This document shows, one piece after another, positions 1-12,264 of a DNA stretch of 64,000 nucleotides. The notes under the pieces were generated by a model. It was not told the origin of the DNA and did no database searches. It saw nothing but the letters and a program-made list of their open reading frames with translations. A program made the translations under genes and the position numbers. This DNA is from Alphaproteobacteria bacterium (GTDB taxonomy: Bacteria > Pseudomonadota > Alphaproteobacteria > UBA828), in the NCBI GenBank assembly GCA_009691045.1, contig SHWC01000002.1:27389-91388 (forward strand), given 5' to 3'. Positions within the stretch are counted from its first letter, which is position 1, and each line of letters begins with the position of its first letter.

Positions 1-529
1 TCACCAAGCCCCAAATGCCGGCCTTGCGGTCGCCATGCTTGATGCCGTGATGCGCCCAGGTCACCGTCGCGCCCGAGGTGAGCAGGATCAGCGTATTGAG
101 GAACGGCAATTGCCAGGCCGGAATCGCCTCGATCCCTTCGGGCGGCCAGGTGCCGATATATTCCAGATGCGTCAACGCGCCATTGAAGAAGGCCCAGAAG
201 AACGCGGCGAAAAACATCACCTCCGATGAGATGAACAACACCATGCCGAAGCGGAGGCCACGCGTGACCGCGCCGGTGTGATCGCCCGCCGCCGCCTCGC
301 GGATCACATCGCGCCACCAGAGATACATGGTCGCGAGCACCAGCGCGAAGCCGATCGCCATGAGCCAGATATGGCTGCCGTGCATATAAAGCACGACGCC
401 ACCCAGGAGCGTGCCGCCCCCGATCGCACCGACCACCGGCCAGGGGCTTGGATTGACGATGTGATAGGGATGGCTCGCGCCATGACCGCTTTGCCCGTGA
501 TCGTGGCTTGCCGTATGTGCCGTGCTCAT
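1..529 (-). CDS. ctaE: Cytochrome c oxidase subunit III, N-terminal part (cut by window edge)
   Basis: This is subunit III of the aa3-type haem-copper oxidase in the inner membrane; its family stabilises the catalytic subunit I. Reading the minus strand from 529 gives about 176 codons with no stop before the window edge. The N-terminus is His-rich and is followed by HIVNPSPWPVVGAIGG, a pair of membrane spans, then VLFISSEVMFFAAFFWAFF, which carries the conserved Glu of subunit III. THLEYIGTWPPEGIEAI and LTSGATVTWAHH follow as in the family. Two in-frame ATGs (532 and 529) are adjacent; the second lies 7 nt after GGAG and is preferred. It is the last visible gene of the minus-strand oxidase operon, 55 nt downstream of ctaG. 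The C-terminal third lies outside the window. Confidence 0.93.
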   Translation of the reverse strand, partial: MSTAHTASHDHGQSGHGASHPYHIVNPSPWPVVGAIGGGTLLGGVVLYMHGSHIWLMAIGFALVLATMYLWWRDVIREAAAGDHTGAVTRGLRFGMVLFISSEVMFFAAFFWAFFNGALTHLEYIGTWPPEGIEAIPAWQLPFLNTLILLTSGATVTWAHHGIKHGDRKAGIWGLV

Positions 530-584
530 CATCTCGCTCCGTTCTCAACCCCGGCGCCCTGCGGCATCCGGCGGCACCCAATTC

Positions 585-1196
585 CTAATTCGCCTGCGCG
601 CCTGTGCGCGCGCCACTCCGGCTCGCGATCACCATGTCCCGCACCGGCTTCGCCGCCACCTCTTCCCTCTCGAAAAACGTGTAGGACAGCGTGATGGTTT
701 CCACTTTGTCGAGACCGCGATCCTCGAGAATCGCTGGATCGACGAAGAAGCTAACCGGAAACTCCACCGTCTCGCCCGGCGCCAAGGTTTGTTCGGTGAA
801 GCAGAAGCATTCGATCTTGTTGAAATAAATCCCGGCTTTGTCGGGCGTCACATTAAAGGTCGCGGTGCCGGTGATCGGCCGATCGGTCGGGTTGCTCGCG
901 GTATAAAAGGCGAGTGTCTGCTCGCCGATCTTGACCGTGGTCTTGTGCGCCACCGGCTTGAAGTGCCACGCCATGCCCTGCCCGACATCGGCGTTGAATT
1001 GCACGGTCATCAAACGCGTGCCAACCGCACCCGGCGCGGTTTCAGCAATCCCCGTCGTGCCGTCATAGCCGGTCATTTCGCAAAACAAACGATAAAGCGG
1101 CACCGACGCGAAAGAGAGCCCGACCATGGCCGCAACCAAGGTGCCGAGCACGAAAGCAGTGCGCCGCTTCGGGGCATTGAGGGCGCGCGCGCTCAT
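585..1196 (-). CDS. ctaG: Cytochrome c oxidase assembly protein CtaG (Cox11 family)
   Basis: This 203-residue copper chaperone is needed to insert CuB into oxidase subunit I. It has one N-terminal membrane span (about residues 13-32, FVLGTLVAAMVGLSFASVPL) followed by the conserved YRLFCEMTGYDGT, which places the soluble domain in the periplasm. The Cox11 copper motif is present as ECFCFTEQ near residue 130, followed by FPVSFFVDP. Length is normal for the family. Its ATG overlaps the stop of the small upstream membrane ORF (ATGA at 1193-1196), which implies translational coupling. It sits in the canonical position before ctaE. Confidence 0.96.
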   Translation of the reverse strand: MSARALNAPKRRTAFVLGTLVAAMVGLSFASVPLYRLFCEMTGYDGTTGIAETAPGAVGTRLMTVQFNADVGQGMAWHFKPVAHKTTVKIGEQTLAFYTASNPTDRPITGTATFNVTPDKAGIYFNKIECFCFTEQTLAPGETVEFPVSFFVDPAILEDRGLDKVETITLSYTFFEREEVAAKPVRDMVIASRSGARTGAQAN

Positions 1197-1312
1197 CCGC
1201 CACCGCCGAATTTCACCATGGTGATAAAGAAGAACAGCACGACGAGCGCAAGCAACACGCCGCCAAGGGCGTAATTGCGGGCGCGTCGTTGACGATGCAG
1301 ATCGCCGACCAT
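1193..1312 (-). CDS. Small single-span membrane protein between ctaB and ctaG
   Basis: This is a 39-residue ORF. It has a basic N-terminus (MVGDLHRQRRARNYALGG), one hydrophobic span of about 16 residues (VLLALVVLFFFITMV) and a short Gly-rich tail. It starts 3 nt after the ctaB stop, and its stop overlaps the ctaG start, so it is fully embedded in the oxidase operon. Small ORFs at this position are known in alphaproteobacterial oxidase operons and are usually called CoxF or oxidase small assembly proteins. The assignment rests on position and topology, because the sequence is too short for motif recognition. The coding context makes it very likely real. Confidence 0.75.
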   Translation of the reverse strand: MVGDLHRQRRARNYALGGVLLALVVLFFFITMVKFGGGG

Positions 1313-1315
1313 GGC

Positions 1316-2251
1316 TCAGCCCACCCCGAACGGCATGACCGTATAGCGGTCAACCAGCAGCAGCGCGAAAATCAAAAACAGATAAAGGATCGAGAACGGA
1401 AACAACCGTTTCGCGTTCTGCATGGTGGAATCGCGCAAGACCGCGAACGCCAATCCGATGAACCCAAGCCCGAGCAGTGCCGCGCCCACGCCATAAACGA
1501 TGCCGGAAAGCCCGATCACGCAGGGCGCGAGCGTCACGGGCACGAGCGCGAGCGCGTAGAACATGATCTGACGCCGCGTCGCCGCATCGCCCGCAACCAC
1601 CGGCAACATCGGCACACCCGCTTTGTCATAATCGCCGCGGCGATAAAGCGCGAGCGCCCAGAAATGCGGCGGCGTCCACAAAAAGATAATCGCGAATAGC
1701 ACGATCGAGGCGAGCGATACATCGCCCGTCACCGCGGCCCACCCGATCATCGGCGGAAACGCACCGGCCGCACCACCGATCACGATGTTCTGCGGCGTGC
1801 GGCGCTTCAACCCGATCGTATAAATCACGACATAGAAGAAGATCGTGAACGCCAAGAGGCCGGCCGCCACCCAATTGACCGTGAGGCCCATCACGAACAC
1901 CGAGGCCGCTGATAGCACGACCCCGAAGCCGAGCGCCGATTCGGGCGCGATGCGCCCGGCCGGGATGGGCCGATTGCGCGTGCGCGTCATCACCGCATCG
2001 ATATCGCGGTCATACCACATATTGATCGCGCCCGACGCGCCGGCACCGACCGCGATGCACAGCATCGCGACAACGCCCATCAAGGGATGAATGGACCCAG
2101 GCGCGAGCAAGAGACCGACCAGCGCCGTGAAGATTACGAGCGACATCACACGCGGCTTCAAGAGCCGCACATAATCGAGCGGCGCGCCGTGCGGCAGGCT
2201 CGGTGCCGACGCCTCGGTCGGGATGCCCATTCCCGGCTGCAGCTCAGCCAT
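1316..2251 (-). CDS. ctaB: Protohaem IX farnesyltransferase (haem O synthase)
   Basis: A UbiA-family polytopic prenyltransferase of 311 residues that transfers a farnesyl group to protohaem to make haem O, the precursor of haem A in the aa3 oxidase. The first Asp-rich motif is clear in [20 protein letters not shown] near residue 77. The family segments [23 protein letters not shown] and [20 protein letters not shown] follow. Seven to nine hydrophobic spans are evident. The N-terminus has a short soluble lead containing [20 protein letters not shown], typical of bacterial CtaB. It lies 41 nt downstream of ctaD in the same operon. Confidence 0.97.
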   Translation of the reverse strand: MAELQPGMGIPTEASAPSLPHGAPLDYVRLLKPRVMSLVIFTALVGLLLAPGSIHPLMGVVAMLCIAVGAGASGAINMWYDRDIDAVMTRTRNRPIPAGRIAPESALGFGVVLSAASVFVMGLTVNWVAAGLLAFTIFFYVVIYTIGLKRRTPQNIVIGGAAGAFPPMIGWAAVTGDVSLASIVLFAIIFLWTPPHFWALALYRRGDYDKAGVPMLPVVAGDAATRRQIMFYALALVPVTLAPCVIGLSGIVYGVGAALLGLGFIGLAFAVLRDSTMQNAKRLFPFSILYLFLIFALLLVDRYTVMPFGVG

Positions 2252-2292
2252 GTCGTGCTTCCGTGCTCACGCGGTGCCCGTTCAATGCCATC

Positions 2293-4775
<2,483 letters not shown>

Positions 4776-5139
4776 CTCTCGTCCTCTGCCAAAATTCAGT
4801 GTCGCAACGTACACCCAAACGAGCGCACGCCGTCGCGATGCGGGACCGCTCTCAAACCCGGCCCCCACTGACTCGGCGGTGAGTATAGGGCGGGGCATCG
4901 GGGGGCGCGAGGATTGGCGCGGCCACAGCACGCCACGGACACGGCCCTGTATCATTTATACAACATATTGATATTGCTAAGATAAACGGCGCTTCTGAAA
5001 GATGACGCGGCGGCCCAGGCTTGCGACCAATTGTCGCGACGAAGACATCCGGGCGAAGCTCGCGGCGACCCACCGGGCTGGCTGAGGGCGGCGTCTCGCC
5101 CTATGATTCAGTGAATCGGTTATGACCCAGGAGCCGTTG
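4776..5139. promoter_or_regulatory. Divergent ctaC/tldD intergenic region (promoters unresolved)
   Basis: This 364-bp gap separates the divergent ctaC and tldD starts and must hold both promoters. The stretch 4945-4985 is clearly AT-richer than its surroundings. It contains a TGTAT-N5-ATACA inverted repeat (4948-4962). A TATACT-like hexamer on the minus strand lies at 4881-4886 without a convincing -35. No coding sequence is recognised here; upstream extensions of ctaC read into it but lack family similarity. Confidence 0.4.
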
Positions 5140-6576
5140 ATGGATTCCGCCGCGATTGCCAACGACCTGTTTTTCACCCGGGCGGGGCTGGATCAGCCTC
5201 GGCTGAGCGGGCTTTTGGGTGACGCCTTCAAAGGCGCGGAGGATGGCGAACTCTTCCTCGAATATCGCCAAAGCGAAGCGCTCGCCTTCGACGATGGCCG
5301 GCTCAAATCGACTAGTTTCGATGTGACCCAAGGTTTTGGCCTGCGCGTTGTGGTCGGGGAAACCACTGGCTATGCCCACGCCTCGGAGGTCAGCGAGAGC
5401 GCCGTGAAGCGCGCGGCGGACGCACTCGGCGCCGTGCGCCAAGGCGCGAGCGGCCAATTGGCGCTCGGCCCCTCGCGCACCAACCGCACGCTTTATTCGC
5501 CCGAGAACCCGCTCGGTGACGTGCCGCTGGCTGAAAAAATCGCGCTCATGGGGGCGATCGATGCCTATGCGCGCGCGAAGGATTCCAAGGTCAGGCAGGT
5601 CATGGCCTCGCTCGCCGGCGAATGGCAGGTGGTGATGATCGAGCGGCCCGATGGCTCGCGCGTTGCCGATGTGCGCCCGCTCGTGCGGCTCAACGTCACG
5701 GTCGCGGTCGAGCGCGATGGGCGCATGGAAACCGGCTCATTCGGCGTCGGCGGGCGCGAAGGCTATCGACGCTGGATCGGGCCCGATGCCTGGCACGCCC
5801 AGGTCGACGAGGCACTGCGTCAGGCCTTGGTCAATCTCGAATCGGTCCCGGCACCGGCGGGCGAAATGACCGTCGTGCTCGGTCCCGGCTGGCCCGGCAT
5901 TTTGCTGCACGAGGCGATCGGCCATGGCCTCGAGGGCGATTTCAACCGCAAAAAAACCTCGGCCTTCGCTGGCCTACTCGGCCAACGCGTCGCGGCCGAG
6001 GGCGTGACGGTGGTTGATGACGGCACGATCGCGGGTCGGCGCGGCTCGCTCACGATCGATGACGAGGGCACGCCGAGTGGCCGTACCGTGCTGATCGAGA
6101 ACGGCATCTTGCGCGGTTATTTGCAGGACCGCATGAACGCGCGCCTGATGGGCATGGAGCCCACCGGCAATGGAAGGCGCGAGAGCTTCGCGCATCAACC
6201 TTTGCCGCGCATGACCAACACCTTCATGCTGGCTGGCGACCGCGCGCCGGAAGACATCATCAAGAGCGTCAAGAAGGGGCTTTATGCCGTCAATTTCGGC
6301 GGCGGCCAGGTCGATATCACCTCGGGCAAATTCGTGTTCTCGGCCTCCGAGGCCTACATGATCGAAAACGGCAAACTCGGCGCGCCGGTCAAAGGCGCGA
6401 GCCTAATCGGCAATGGCCCCGATGTGCTGACGCGTGTCAGCGCGGTTGGCAATGACATGGCGCTCGATCCCGGCATCGGCACCTGCGGCAAGGCGGGCCA
6501 GGGCGTGCCGGTCGGCGTCGGCCTGCCAACGCTCAGGATCGATGGCCTAACAGTTGGCGGCACACAGGCCGCCTAA
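5140..6576 (+). CDS. tldD: Metalloprotease TldD
   Basis: TldD is the metal-bearing partner of the TldD/TldE (PmbA) protease, which degrades peptides and matures some ribosomally made peptides in the cytosol. The zinc motif HEAIGHGLEGDF (HExxxH) is intact near residue 260 and is followed by the conserved RKKTSAFAGLLGQ. The family ending GTCGKAGQGVPVGVG is also present. Length (478 residues from this start) is normal. An upstream in-frame ATG at 5122 exists, but the ATG at 5140 has AGGAG 7 nt ahead and is preferred. It is divergent from ctaC, a frequent alphaproteobacterial neighbour. No tldE/pmbA is in the window. Confidence 0.95.
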   Translation: MDSAAIANDLFFTRAGLDQPRLSGLLGDAFKGAEDGELFLEYRQSEALAFDDGRLKSTSFDVTQGFGLRVVVGETTGYAHASEVSESAVKRAADALGAVRQGASGQLALGPSRTNRTLYSPENPLGDVPLAEKIALMGAIDAYARAKDSKVRQVMASLAGEWQVVMIERPDGSRVADVRPLVRLNVTVAVERDGRMETGSFGVGGREGYRRWIGPDAWHAQVDEALRQALVNLESVPAPAGEMTVVLGPGWPGILLHEAIGHGLEGDFNRKKTSAFAGLLGQRVAAEGVTVVDDGTIAGRRGSLTIDDEGTPSGRTVLIENGILRGYLQDRMNARLMGMEPTGNGRRESFAHQPLPRMTNTFMLAGDRAPEDIIKSVKKGLYAVNFGGGQVDITSGKFVFSASEAYMIENGKLGAPVKGASLIGNGPDVLTRVSAVGNDMALDPGIGTCGKAGQGVPVGVGLPTLRIDGLTVGGTQAA

Positions 6577-6579
6577 CGC

Positions 6580-8256
6580 TCAAGACCGTAGCACCTGCCC
6601 CGAGGTCGCGCCGGTCATCGTGCCATTGGCCCAGATCACCGTGCCATTGACGATGGTGTATTCGACGCCGCGCGATTGCATGACCATGCGCTTGGCGCCG
6701 TTCGGCAAATCATAGCGCCGCTCGCCGCGATGCGCCGAGCCGATCGTCGTCGGATCGAACACCACGATATCGGCCGCGTAACCCGCTTTGAGCCGCCCGC
6801 GATCTTTGATCCCGAACAAATCGGCCGGCTGCGCCGTCAACCGAGACACCGCATGCTCGAGCGACATCACCTGACGCTCGCGCACCCAGGTGCCGAGCAG
6901 GAAGGTCGGGTAGCCGGCATCGCACAGCATGTCCACATGCGCGCCGCCATCGCCGAGGGCGAGCAGAATTTTGGGATCGACCATCAGATTCTTCACCAGC
7001 GACATCGTGGTGTTGAACTGCGCCAGCACGAACTCGATGGCGAGATCGTCCTCCAGCGTGAGATCGAGCAGCGTATCGACGCCATCCTTGCCGCGATTGC
7101 GCGCGATTTCATCGATGGTGCTGCCTTCATGCTTTTTGAGCGCCGGATTGTGCGCCTCGTGCACGGCGACATTTTTCCAATTGCCGTTAAAGACCTGCGC
7201 GCCCTTCAATTCAGCGCGAAACGCGTTACGGAAATTGGGATCGCGATAAACCGCCTCCTGCGCTTCCTTCGATTTGTCCTGAAACACCCGGCCCCAGCAT
7301 GGGAAGGCCGCGAAGGAGAACGGATTGCGCATATTGACTTCGCGCGTCAGCGGCAAAGGCGAGGTTTGCGGCACCGCGCCGCGATTGATCAGATCGCCGA
7401 GCTTGGCCAAGGAATCCTCGCAGGCGTTCGGCAAATCATCGCGCTGGAATAAAGCGAGAAACGTCACCGGTCTTCCGCTCTCATCGATCAACATTTCAAG
7501 CAGGTCGCGCTCCTCGTCGGTCAGCACGGAGACTTTTTTAGTCAACGCAATTTCGATCGCGCCCTTACCGGTTTCCTTCAACACATTGGCATAGGCCTTG
7601 AGCTCGTCGTTGCTGGCGTTGCGACAGGCGAGCGGCCGGCCTTGAAAGCCCATGTGCTGATTGAAGGTGGTGGTCGAAAAACCGAACGCGCCCTCATTGA
7701 CCGCTTCCTTCAACAGCCTCTTGATGCCGGCTGTCTCCGCTTCATTGGCCGCGCGCTCCATCGACGCCTCGCCCATCACATAATGGCGAAACGGCGTGAG
7801 CGGCGCCAAGAAGCCGAGATTGAGCGCCGATGGGCGCCGCGCCGCGGCGTCCATGAATTCGGGAAAACTTTCCCAATCCCAGGTGATGCCCGCATTGAGC
7901 ACATCGAACGGAATGCCTTCGACATTCACAAGGTCGCGCATCGCGATCTCGCGCGCGCCCGGGCGGCAGGGCGCGATGCCGACACCGCAATTGCCCATGA
8001 CGACCGAGGTCACGCCATGCCATGAGGATGGCGAAATCGCGGGGTCCCAGCAAATCTGCGCGTCATAATGCGTATGCGGGTCGATGAAGCCCGGCGCGAC
8101 CACGCAATCAGCCGCATCGATCACCGTCGCGGCGCCCTCGCTGATTTTGCCGATCGCGACGATCTTACCGGCCTTGACCGCGACATCGGCACGCCGCGCC
8201 GGCGCGCCGGTGCCATCGATCACGCTTCCATTCTTGATCAGCAGGTCATAGGTCAT
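6580..8256 (-). CDS. N-acyl-D-amino-acid deacylase (D-aminoacylase) family amidohydrolase
   Basis: A 558-residue amidohydrolase-superfamily protein. Metal ligands are visible in PGFIDPHTHYDAQ (HxH, about residues 60-62), the D-aminoacylase Cys in VVMGNCGVG, and DGGAHVDML near residue 430. The C-terminal part returns to the composite beta-domain (GRLKAGYAADIVVFDP). Family members hydrolyse N-acyl-D-amino acids or related cyclic amides; the exact substrate cannot be read from sequence. It lies 32 nt downstream of the gamma-glutamyltransferase gene on the same strand, so the two are probably co-transcribed for amino-acid or peptide scavenging. It is convergent with tldD, with 3 nt between stops. 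Confidence 0.88.
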   Translation of the reverse strand: MTYDLLIKNGSVIDGTGAPARRADVAVKAGKIVAIGKISEGAATVIDAADCVVAPGFIDPHTHYDAQICWDPAISPSSWHGVTSVVMGNCGVGIAPCRPGAREIAMRDLVNVEGIPFDVLNAGITWDWESFPEFMDAAARRPSALNLGFLAPLTPFRHYVMGEASMERAANEAETAGIKRLLKEAVNEGAFGFSTTTFNQHMGFQGRPLACRNASNDELKAYANVLKETGKGAIEIALTKKVSVLTDEERDLLEMLIDESGRPVTFLALFQRDDLPNACEDSLAKLGDLINRGAVPQTSPLPLTREVNMRNPFSFAAFPCWGRVFQDKSKEAQEAVYRDPNFRNAFRAELKGAQVFNGNWKNVAVHEAHNPALKKHEGSTIDEIARNRGKDGVDTLLDLTLEDDLAIEFVLAQFNTTMSLVKNLMVDPKILLALGDGGAHVDMLCDAGYPTFLLGTWVRERQVMSLEHAVSRLTAQPADLFGIKDRGRLKAGYAADIVVFDPTTIGSAHRGERRYDLPNGAKRMVMQSRGVEYTIVNGTVIWANGTMTGATSGQVLRS

Positions 8257-8288
8257 CGCGGTTTCCGTTTGTGAATCTGATTACGCCT

Positions 8289-9881
8289 TCAATAGCCGAT
8301 CGCGCAGCCGTCCTTGCGTGGGTCCGAGCCGCCGGTCAGCACACCCTGTTTCCAATCGATGCGAATGGCTTGACCGCCGCCATGCGGCAAATCCGCCATG
8401 ACGATCTTATGGCCAAGCCGCGCCAAGCCGCCCAACGCTGCCGCCGGCATGCCGCGCTCGCATTCAAGCACATTATCGAAGTGGAAGGCGCGCGGGCTAT
8501 CGAGTGCCTCCTGCACGTCCATGCCGTAATCGACCACATTGGTGACGAAATGCGCATGGCCGGTAGCCTGATAGTGGCCTCCCATCACGCCGAACGGCAT
8601 GAGGCAGCGTTTGCCCTCGCCCACCATGCCCGGAATGATCGTGTGCATGGGCCGCTTACCGGGCGCGATCGCGTTCGGATGTTTGCGGTCATTGACCACG
8701 AACGAGGCCCCGCGATTTTGCAGCATCACGCCGCTCTTTGGCGTGCACAGCCCGCTGCCGAAATTATGGAAGGTCGAGTTGATGAACGAGATCGCATTGC
8801 GCTCGCCATCGACGACCGTGAGATAGACCGTGTCCTTATGCGCGGGCAGGCGCACTGGCGGCAAATCGGTCATCGCGCGATCGCGGCTGATGGCGCCACG
8901 CAAACCTTCAGCATGTGAAGCGCCGAGCAATTGTTTGACCGGCACTTTGACCTGCGTCGGATCAGCGACATAGACATTGCGTTCGCGATAGGCGAGGCGT
9001 GTTGCCTCGCCCTCGAGATGAAACCGCGCCGCGCCATGCGGGTCGAGCCCGGTCAGATCATAGCCCGACAAAATATTCAGCATGATCAGCGCGACGATGC
9101 CGTGTCCGTTGGGCGGGCATTCGTAAACGTCGACACCCCGATAGCGCGTCTTGATCGGCGTCACATAATCCGCGTCATAGGACGCCAGATCGTCGAGTGA
9201 GAGCAACCCGCCGAGTTTCCGCACATAGGAAACAATGTCGTCCGCCACCTCGCCGGTATAAAACGCGTCGCGACCACGCTTGGCTATTTTCTTCAACGTC
9301 GCGGCGAGTTCAGGCTGATGATGGATGGTGCCCGCCGCCGGCGTTTTACCGCCGGGCATGAAAATGCGCCGCGCGTTCGAGCATGGGCTGAGCTTTTCGA
9401 CATTGCGCGCCCAATCCGACGCGACGCGCGAATAAACCACATAGCCACGCTCGGCCAGCTTGATCGCCGGCGCCAAAACCTCATTTAAGCTCAGGCGGCC
9501 ATGGTCTTTGGAAAGCTTCGCCCAGGCCGCGACGGCGCCCGGCACCGTGACGGCGTGCGGGCTTTGAAAGCCGATGCTCGCAATGCCGCGCTCGATGAAA
9601 TAGTCGATCTTGGCCTCTTTGGCCGCTTTGCCGGAGCCATTCAGCGCGATCGGTGGCACCTGCCCCTTCGGCGCATAAAGCGCAAACACATCACCGCCAA
9701 TTCCGGTCGATTGTGGCTCGACCACATTCAACACGGCCGCCGCCGCGATGGCGGCATCGACCGCATTGCCGCCGGCCCGCATTATATCGAGCGCGGTGCG
9801 GGTCGCTTCGGGGTGCGAGGTCGCCGCCATACCGGCCTGCCCGTGGATCGGCGAACGGCCGGGCAATTGGAAGTCACGCAT
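8289..9881 (-). CDS. ggt: Gamma-glutamyltransferase
   Basis: A 530-residue N-terminal-nucleophile hydrolase of the GGT family, which removes or transfers the gamma-glutamyl group of glutathione and related peptides. Conserved blocks include AGGNAVDAAIAAAAVLNVVEP, TGIGGDVFALY and the self-processing site DTVYLTVVDGERNAISFINS, where the Thr after Asp is the expected nucleophile. GGHYQATGHAHFVTNVVDYG and the final GGSDPRKDG follow. No signal peptide is evident, unlike E. coli Ggt, so a cytoplasmic location is likely. The ATG at 9881 has GAGGGAGA 7 nt upstream; a 10-codon upstream extension has no such support. Confidence 0.95.
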   Translation of the reverse strand: MRDFQLPGRSPIHGQAGMAATSHPEATRTALDIMRAGGNAVDAAIAAAAVLNVVEPQSTGIGGDVFALYAPKGQVPPIALNGSGKAAKEAKIDYFIERGIASIGFQSPHAVTVPGAVAAWAKLSKDHGRLSLNEVLAPAIKLAERGYVVYSRVASDWARNVEKLSPCSNARRIFMPGGKTPAAGTIHHQPELAATLKKIAKRGRDAFYTGEVADDIVSYVRKLGGLLSLDDLASYDADYVTPIKTRYRGVDVYECPPNGHGIVALIMLNILSGYDLTGLDPHGAARFHLEGEATRLAYRERNVYVADPTQVKVPVKQLLGASHAEGLRGAISRDRAMTDLPPVRLPAHKDTVYLTVVDGERNAISFINSTFHNFGSGLCTPKSGVMLQNRGASFVVNDRKHPNAIAPGKRPMHTIIPGMVGEGKRCLMPFGVMGGHYQATGHAHFVTNVVDYGMDVQEALDSPRAFHFDNVLECERGMPAAALGGLARLGHKIVMADLPHGGGQAIRIDWKQGVLTGGSDPRKDGCAIGY

Positions 9882-10051
9882 CAATAAGTCTCCCTCTGGT
9901 CGCGGGCACACTATGCCGAAGCCCGAGGCAACCCGCTACATTGCCGCTCGGTCGGTCTCACTAAAATTTTCGCGGCCCGAAGCAGCCGGGCAAAGCCGCC
10001 CGGACGCACGCGGCAAGGCCCGAAAGGAAATTCTGGAATGAGGCAGGGGGT

Positions 10052-10079
10052 TTGACGCGCCCGGCCCGCCCGTTACACT
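10052..10079 (+). promoter_or_regulatory. Predicted sigma-70 promoter for gmd-fcl
   Basis: TTGACG (10052-10057) and TACACT (10074-10079) are separated by 16 nt and end 63 nt before the gmd ATG. The match is good for a GC-rich genome, but no transcript evidence is available. Confidence 0.5.
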
Positions 10080-10142
10080 CCGGCCGATGATCGAGCCTCG
10101 CAGCACCATCACCGCACACCCATTCGTGGGCCGACCTCCGCA

Positions 10143-11207
10143 ATGAGTCGGAAAGTCGCGCTGATTACAGGCGTTACCGGACAGGACGGCGCCTATCTCG
10201 CCGCCTTTCTGCTGAGAAAAGGCTATTTGGTGCATGGCATCAAGCGGCGTTCATCGTCGTTCAACACCGCGCGCATTGACGACCTCTACCGCGACCCACA
10301 TGTGGGTGACGTGGCGTTTCGCCTCCATTATGGCGACATGACCGACGCGACCAATTTAATCCGGCTCTTGCAGGAAACGCAGCCCGACGAGATTTACAAT
10401 CTCGCGGCGCAAAGCCATGTGCAGGTCAGTTTCGAGACGCCGGAATACACGGCCAATGCCGACGGGCTCGGCACGCTGCGCCTGCTCGAAGCCATGCGCA
10501 TTCTGGGTCTGAAAGAGAAGGCACGCTTTTATCAAGCCTCGACCTCGGAGCTTTACGGCAATTCGGGCGTGCAACCGCAAAACGAAAACACGCCCTTCCG
10601 CCCGCGCAGCCCCTATGCCGCGGCCAAGCTCTACGCCTATTGGATCACCGTGAACTATCGCGAGGCCTATGGATTCCACGCCTCGAACGGCATTCTGTTC
10701 AACCATGAAAGCCCGATGCGCGGCGAAACCTTCGTGACCCGCAAGGTGACGCGCGCAGTCGCCGCGATCGAGCTCGGCCTGCAAGATAAACTCTGGCTCG
10801 GCAATCTCGATGCCAAGCGCGATTGGGGTCATGCGCGCGATTATGTCGAAGGCATGTGGCTGATGCTTCAGCAGCCGACACCCGACGATTATGTGTTGGC
10901 GAGCGGCGAGAGCCATAGCGTGCGCGAGTTTGTCGACGCGGCGTTCGCCGAAATCGGCCGCACCATCGAGTGGCGGGGCGCGGGCCAAAGCGAAAAGGGC
11001 ATCGACGCCAAGACCGGCGCCGTGCTGATCGAAATCGATGCGCGCTATTTTCGCCCGACCGAGGTTGATTTCCTTGAAGGCGATGCGACCAAGGCTCACA
11101 AACAACTTGGTTGGCGTCACCGCACCGGCTTTCGCGCGCTGGTGAAGGAGATGGTCGACGCCGATCTCAAGACCATGAAGGCCGAGCGGCGCCCCAATCG
11201 TGAGTGA
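10143..11207 (+). CDS. gmd: GDP-mannose 4,6-dehydratase
   Basis: A short-chain dehydrogenase-fold NADP enzyme of 354 residues that converts GDP-mannose to GDP-4-keto-6-deoxymannose. The Rossmann motif is [17 protein letters not shown] at the N-terminus. The substrate segment [16 protein letters not shown], the catalytic ASTSELYGN and the YxxxK site [12 protein letters not shown] are present, and [19 protein letters not shown] is diagnostic for Gmd. It overlaps the GDP-fucose synthase gene by 8 nt, so the pair makes GDP-L-fucose or a related 6-deoxysugar for lipopolysaccharide or exopolysaccharide. Confidence 0.97.
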   Translation: MSRKVALITGVTGQDGAYLAAFLLRKGYLVHGIKRRSSSFNTARIDDLYRDPHVGDVAFRLHYGDMTDATNLIRLLQETQPDEIYNLAAQSHVQVSFETPEYTANADGLGTLRLLEAMRILGLKEKARFYQASTSELYGNSGVQPQNENTPFRPRSPYAAAKLYAYWITVNYREAYGFHASNGILFNHESPMRGETFVTRKVTRAVAAIELGLQDKLWLGNLDAKRDWGHARDYVEGMWLMLQQPTPDDYVLASGESHSVREFVDAAFAEIGRTIEWRGAGQSEKGIDAKTGAVLIEIDARYFRPTEVDFLEGDATKAHKQLGWRHRTGFRALVKEMVDADLKTMKAERRPNRE

Positions 11208-12168
11208 CGCGCCGATCATCTATACGCTCGAAGGCAAACGCGTTTGGGTTGCCGGCCATCGCGGTTTGGTTGGCGCGGCAGTGGTCCGCCGGCTTAACCG
11301 CGAGCGCTGCACATTGTTGACGGTCGATCGCGCCACGCTCGATCTCAAGCGCCAAGCAGCCGTCGAAGCCTGGCTCAAAGACGCCCGGCCCCAGGCGATC
11401 ATCCTGGCGGCCGCGACTGTCGGCGGCATCGCCTCGAACGATGCGCGCCCCGCCGAATTCCTTTACGACAATCTGATGATCCAGGCGAATGTGATCGAGG
11501 CGGCGCGCCAGTCCGACGTCGAGAAAGTGTTGGTGCTCGGCTCGACCTGCATCTATCCGAAATTCGCGCCGCAGCCGATCGCGGAAGAAGATTTGCTGAC
11601 CGGCCCGCTTGAGCCGACCAATGAGTGGTACGCGCTGGCCAAGATCGCCGGCGTCAAACTGGCCGAGGCCTATCGCCGCCAATATGGCTTCGATGTGATC
11701 TCGGCCATGCCGACCAATCTCTATGGCCCGGGCGATTTTTTTGCGCCCGAGGCAAGCCATGTCATTCCCGCGCTGATCGGCAAGATCCACGCCGCTAAAG
11801 CGCGCGGCGAAGCCAGCGTCGAAATCTGGGGCACCGGCCGGCCGAAGCGTGAATTCCTCCATTGCGATGATGCGGCCGACGCATTGGTCTTTTTGATGAC
11901 GCGCTATTCGGATTATTCGACGATCAATGTCGGCACCGGCGAAGATCTGTCGATTCGCGAGCTCGCCACCTTAATTGCCGAGATTGTTGACTATAGCGGG
12001 GGGTTCCATTTCAACACTCAACGGCCGGATGGCACGCCGCGCAAATTGACCGCCGGCAAAAAACTTGCCGCGCTCGGCTGGAAGGCGCGCACCAATCTTC
12101 GCGATGGTCTCGCCGCGACCTATCAGTGGTATCGCGCGGCGCTCGCCGATGGCCGCGTGCGTGCTTGA
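11200..12168 (+). CDS. fcl: GDP-L-fucose synthase (epimerase/reductase)
   Basis: A 322-residue SDR enzyme that epimerises and reduces the Gmd product to GDP-L-fucose. It starts at GTG 11200 inside the last codons of gmd, so translation is probably coupled. Visible motifs are [16 protein letters not shown] (nucleotide binding), [15 protein letters not shown], the YxxxK catalytic site in [28 protein letters not shown] and [18 protein letters not shown]. All are typical of Fcl/WcaG. Length is normal. Confidence 0.96.
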   Translation: MSDAPIIYTLEGKRVWVAGHRGLVGAAVVRRLNRERCTLLTVDRATLDLKRQAAVEAWLKDARPQAIILAAATVGGIASNDARPAEFLYDNLMIQANVIEAARQSDVEKVLVLGSTCIYPKFAPQPIAEEDLLTGPLEPTNEWYALAKIAGVKLAEAYRRQYGFDVISAMPTNLYGPGDFFAPEASHVIPALIGKIHAAKARGEASVEIWGTGRPKREFLHCDDAADALVFLMTRYSDYSTINVGTGEDLSIRELATLIAEIVDYSGGFHFNTQRPDGTPRKLTAGKKLAALGWKARTNLRDGLAATYQWYRAALADGRVRA

Positions 12169-12264
12169 TATCGAAATACGAATGCGCACGCATCGCCCAA
12201 CACCGAACCTTCCGCGCGAGAACCGGAAATCGCCCGCGTATGAGGCATATCGGCCCGAGTTCGA

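Noticed and set aside
4776..4955. 60-codon upstream extension of ctaC
   Set aside because: The signal peptide begins at ATG 4775 with a good ribosome-binding site; the upstream part is not family-like and covers the promoter.
4948..4962. TGTAT-N5-ATACA as an operator of a known regulator
   Set aside because: The dyad is short and lies in AT-rich DNA; it does not match FNR (TTGAT-N4-ATCAA) or another site I know.
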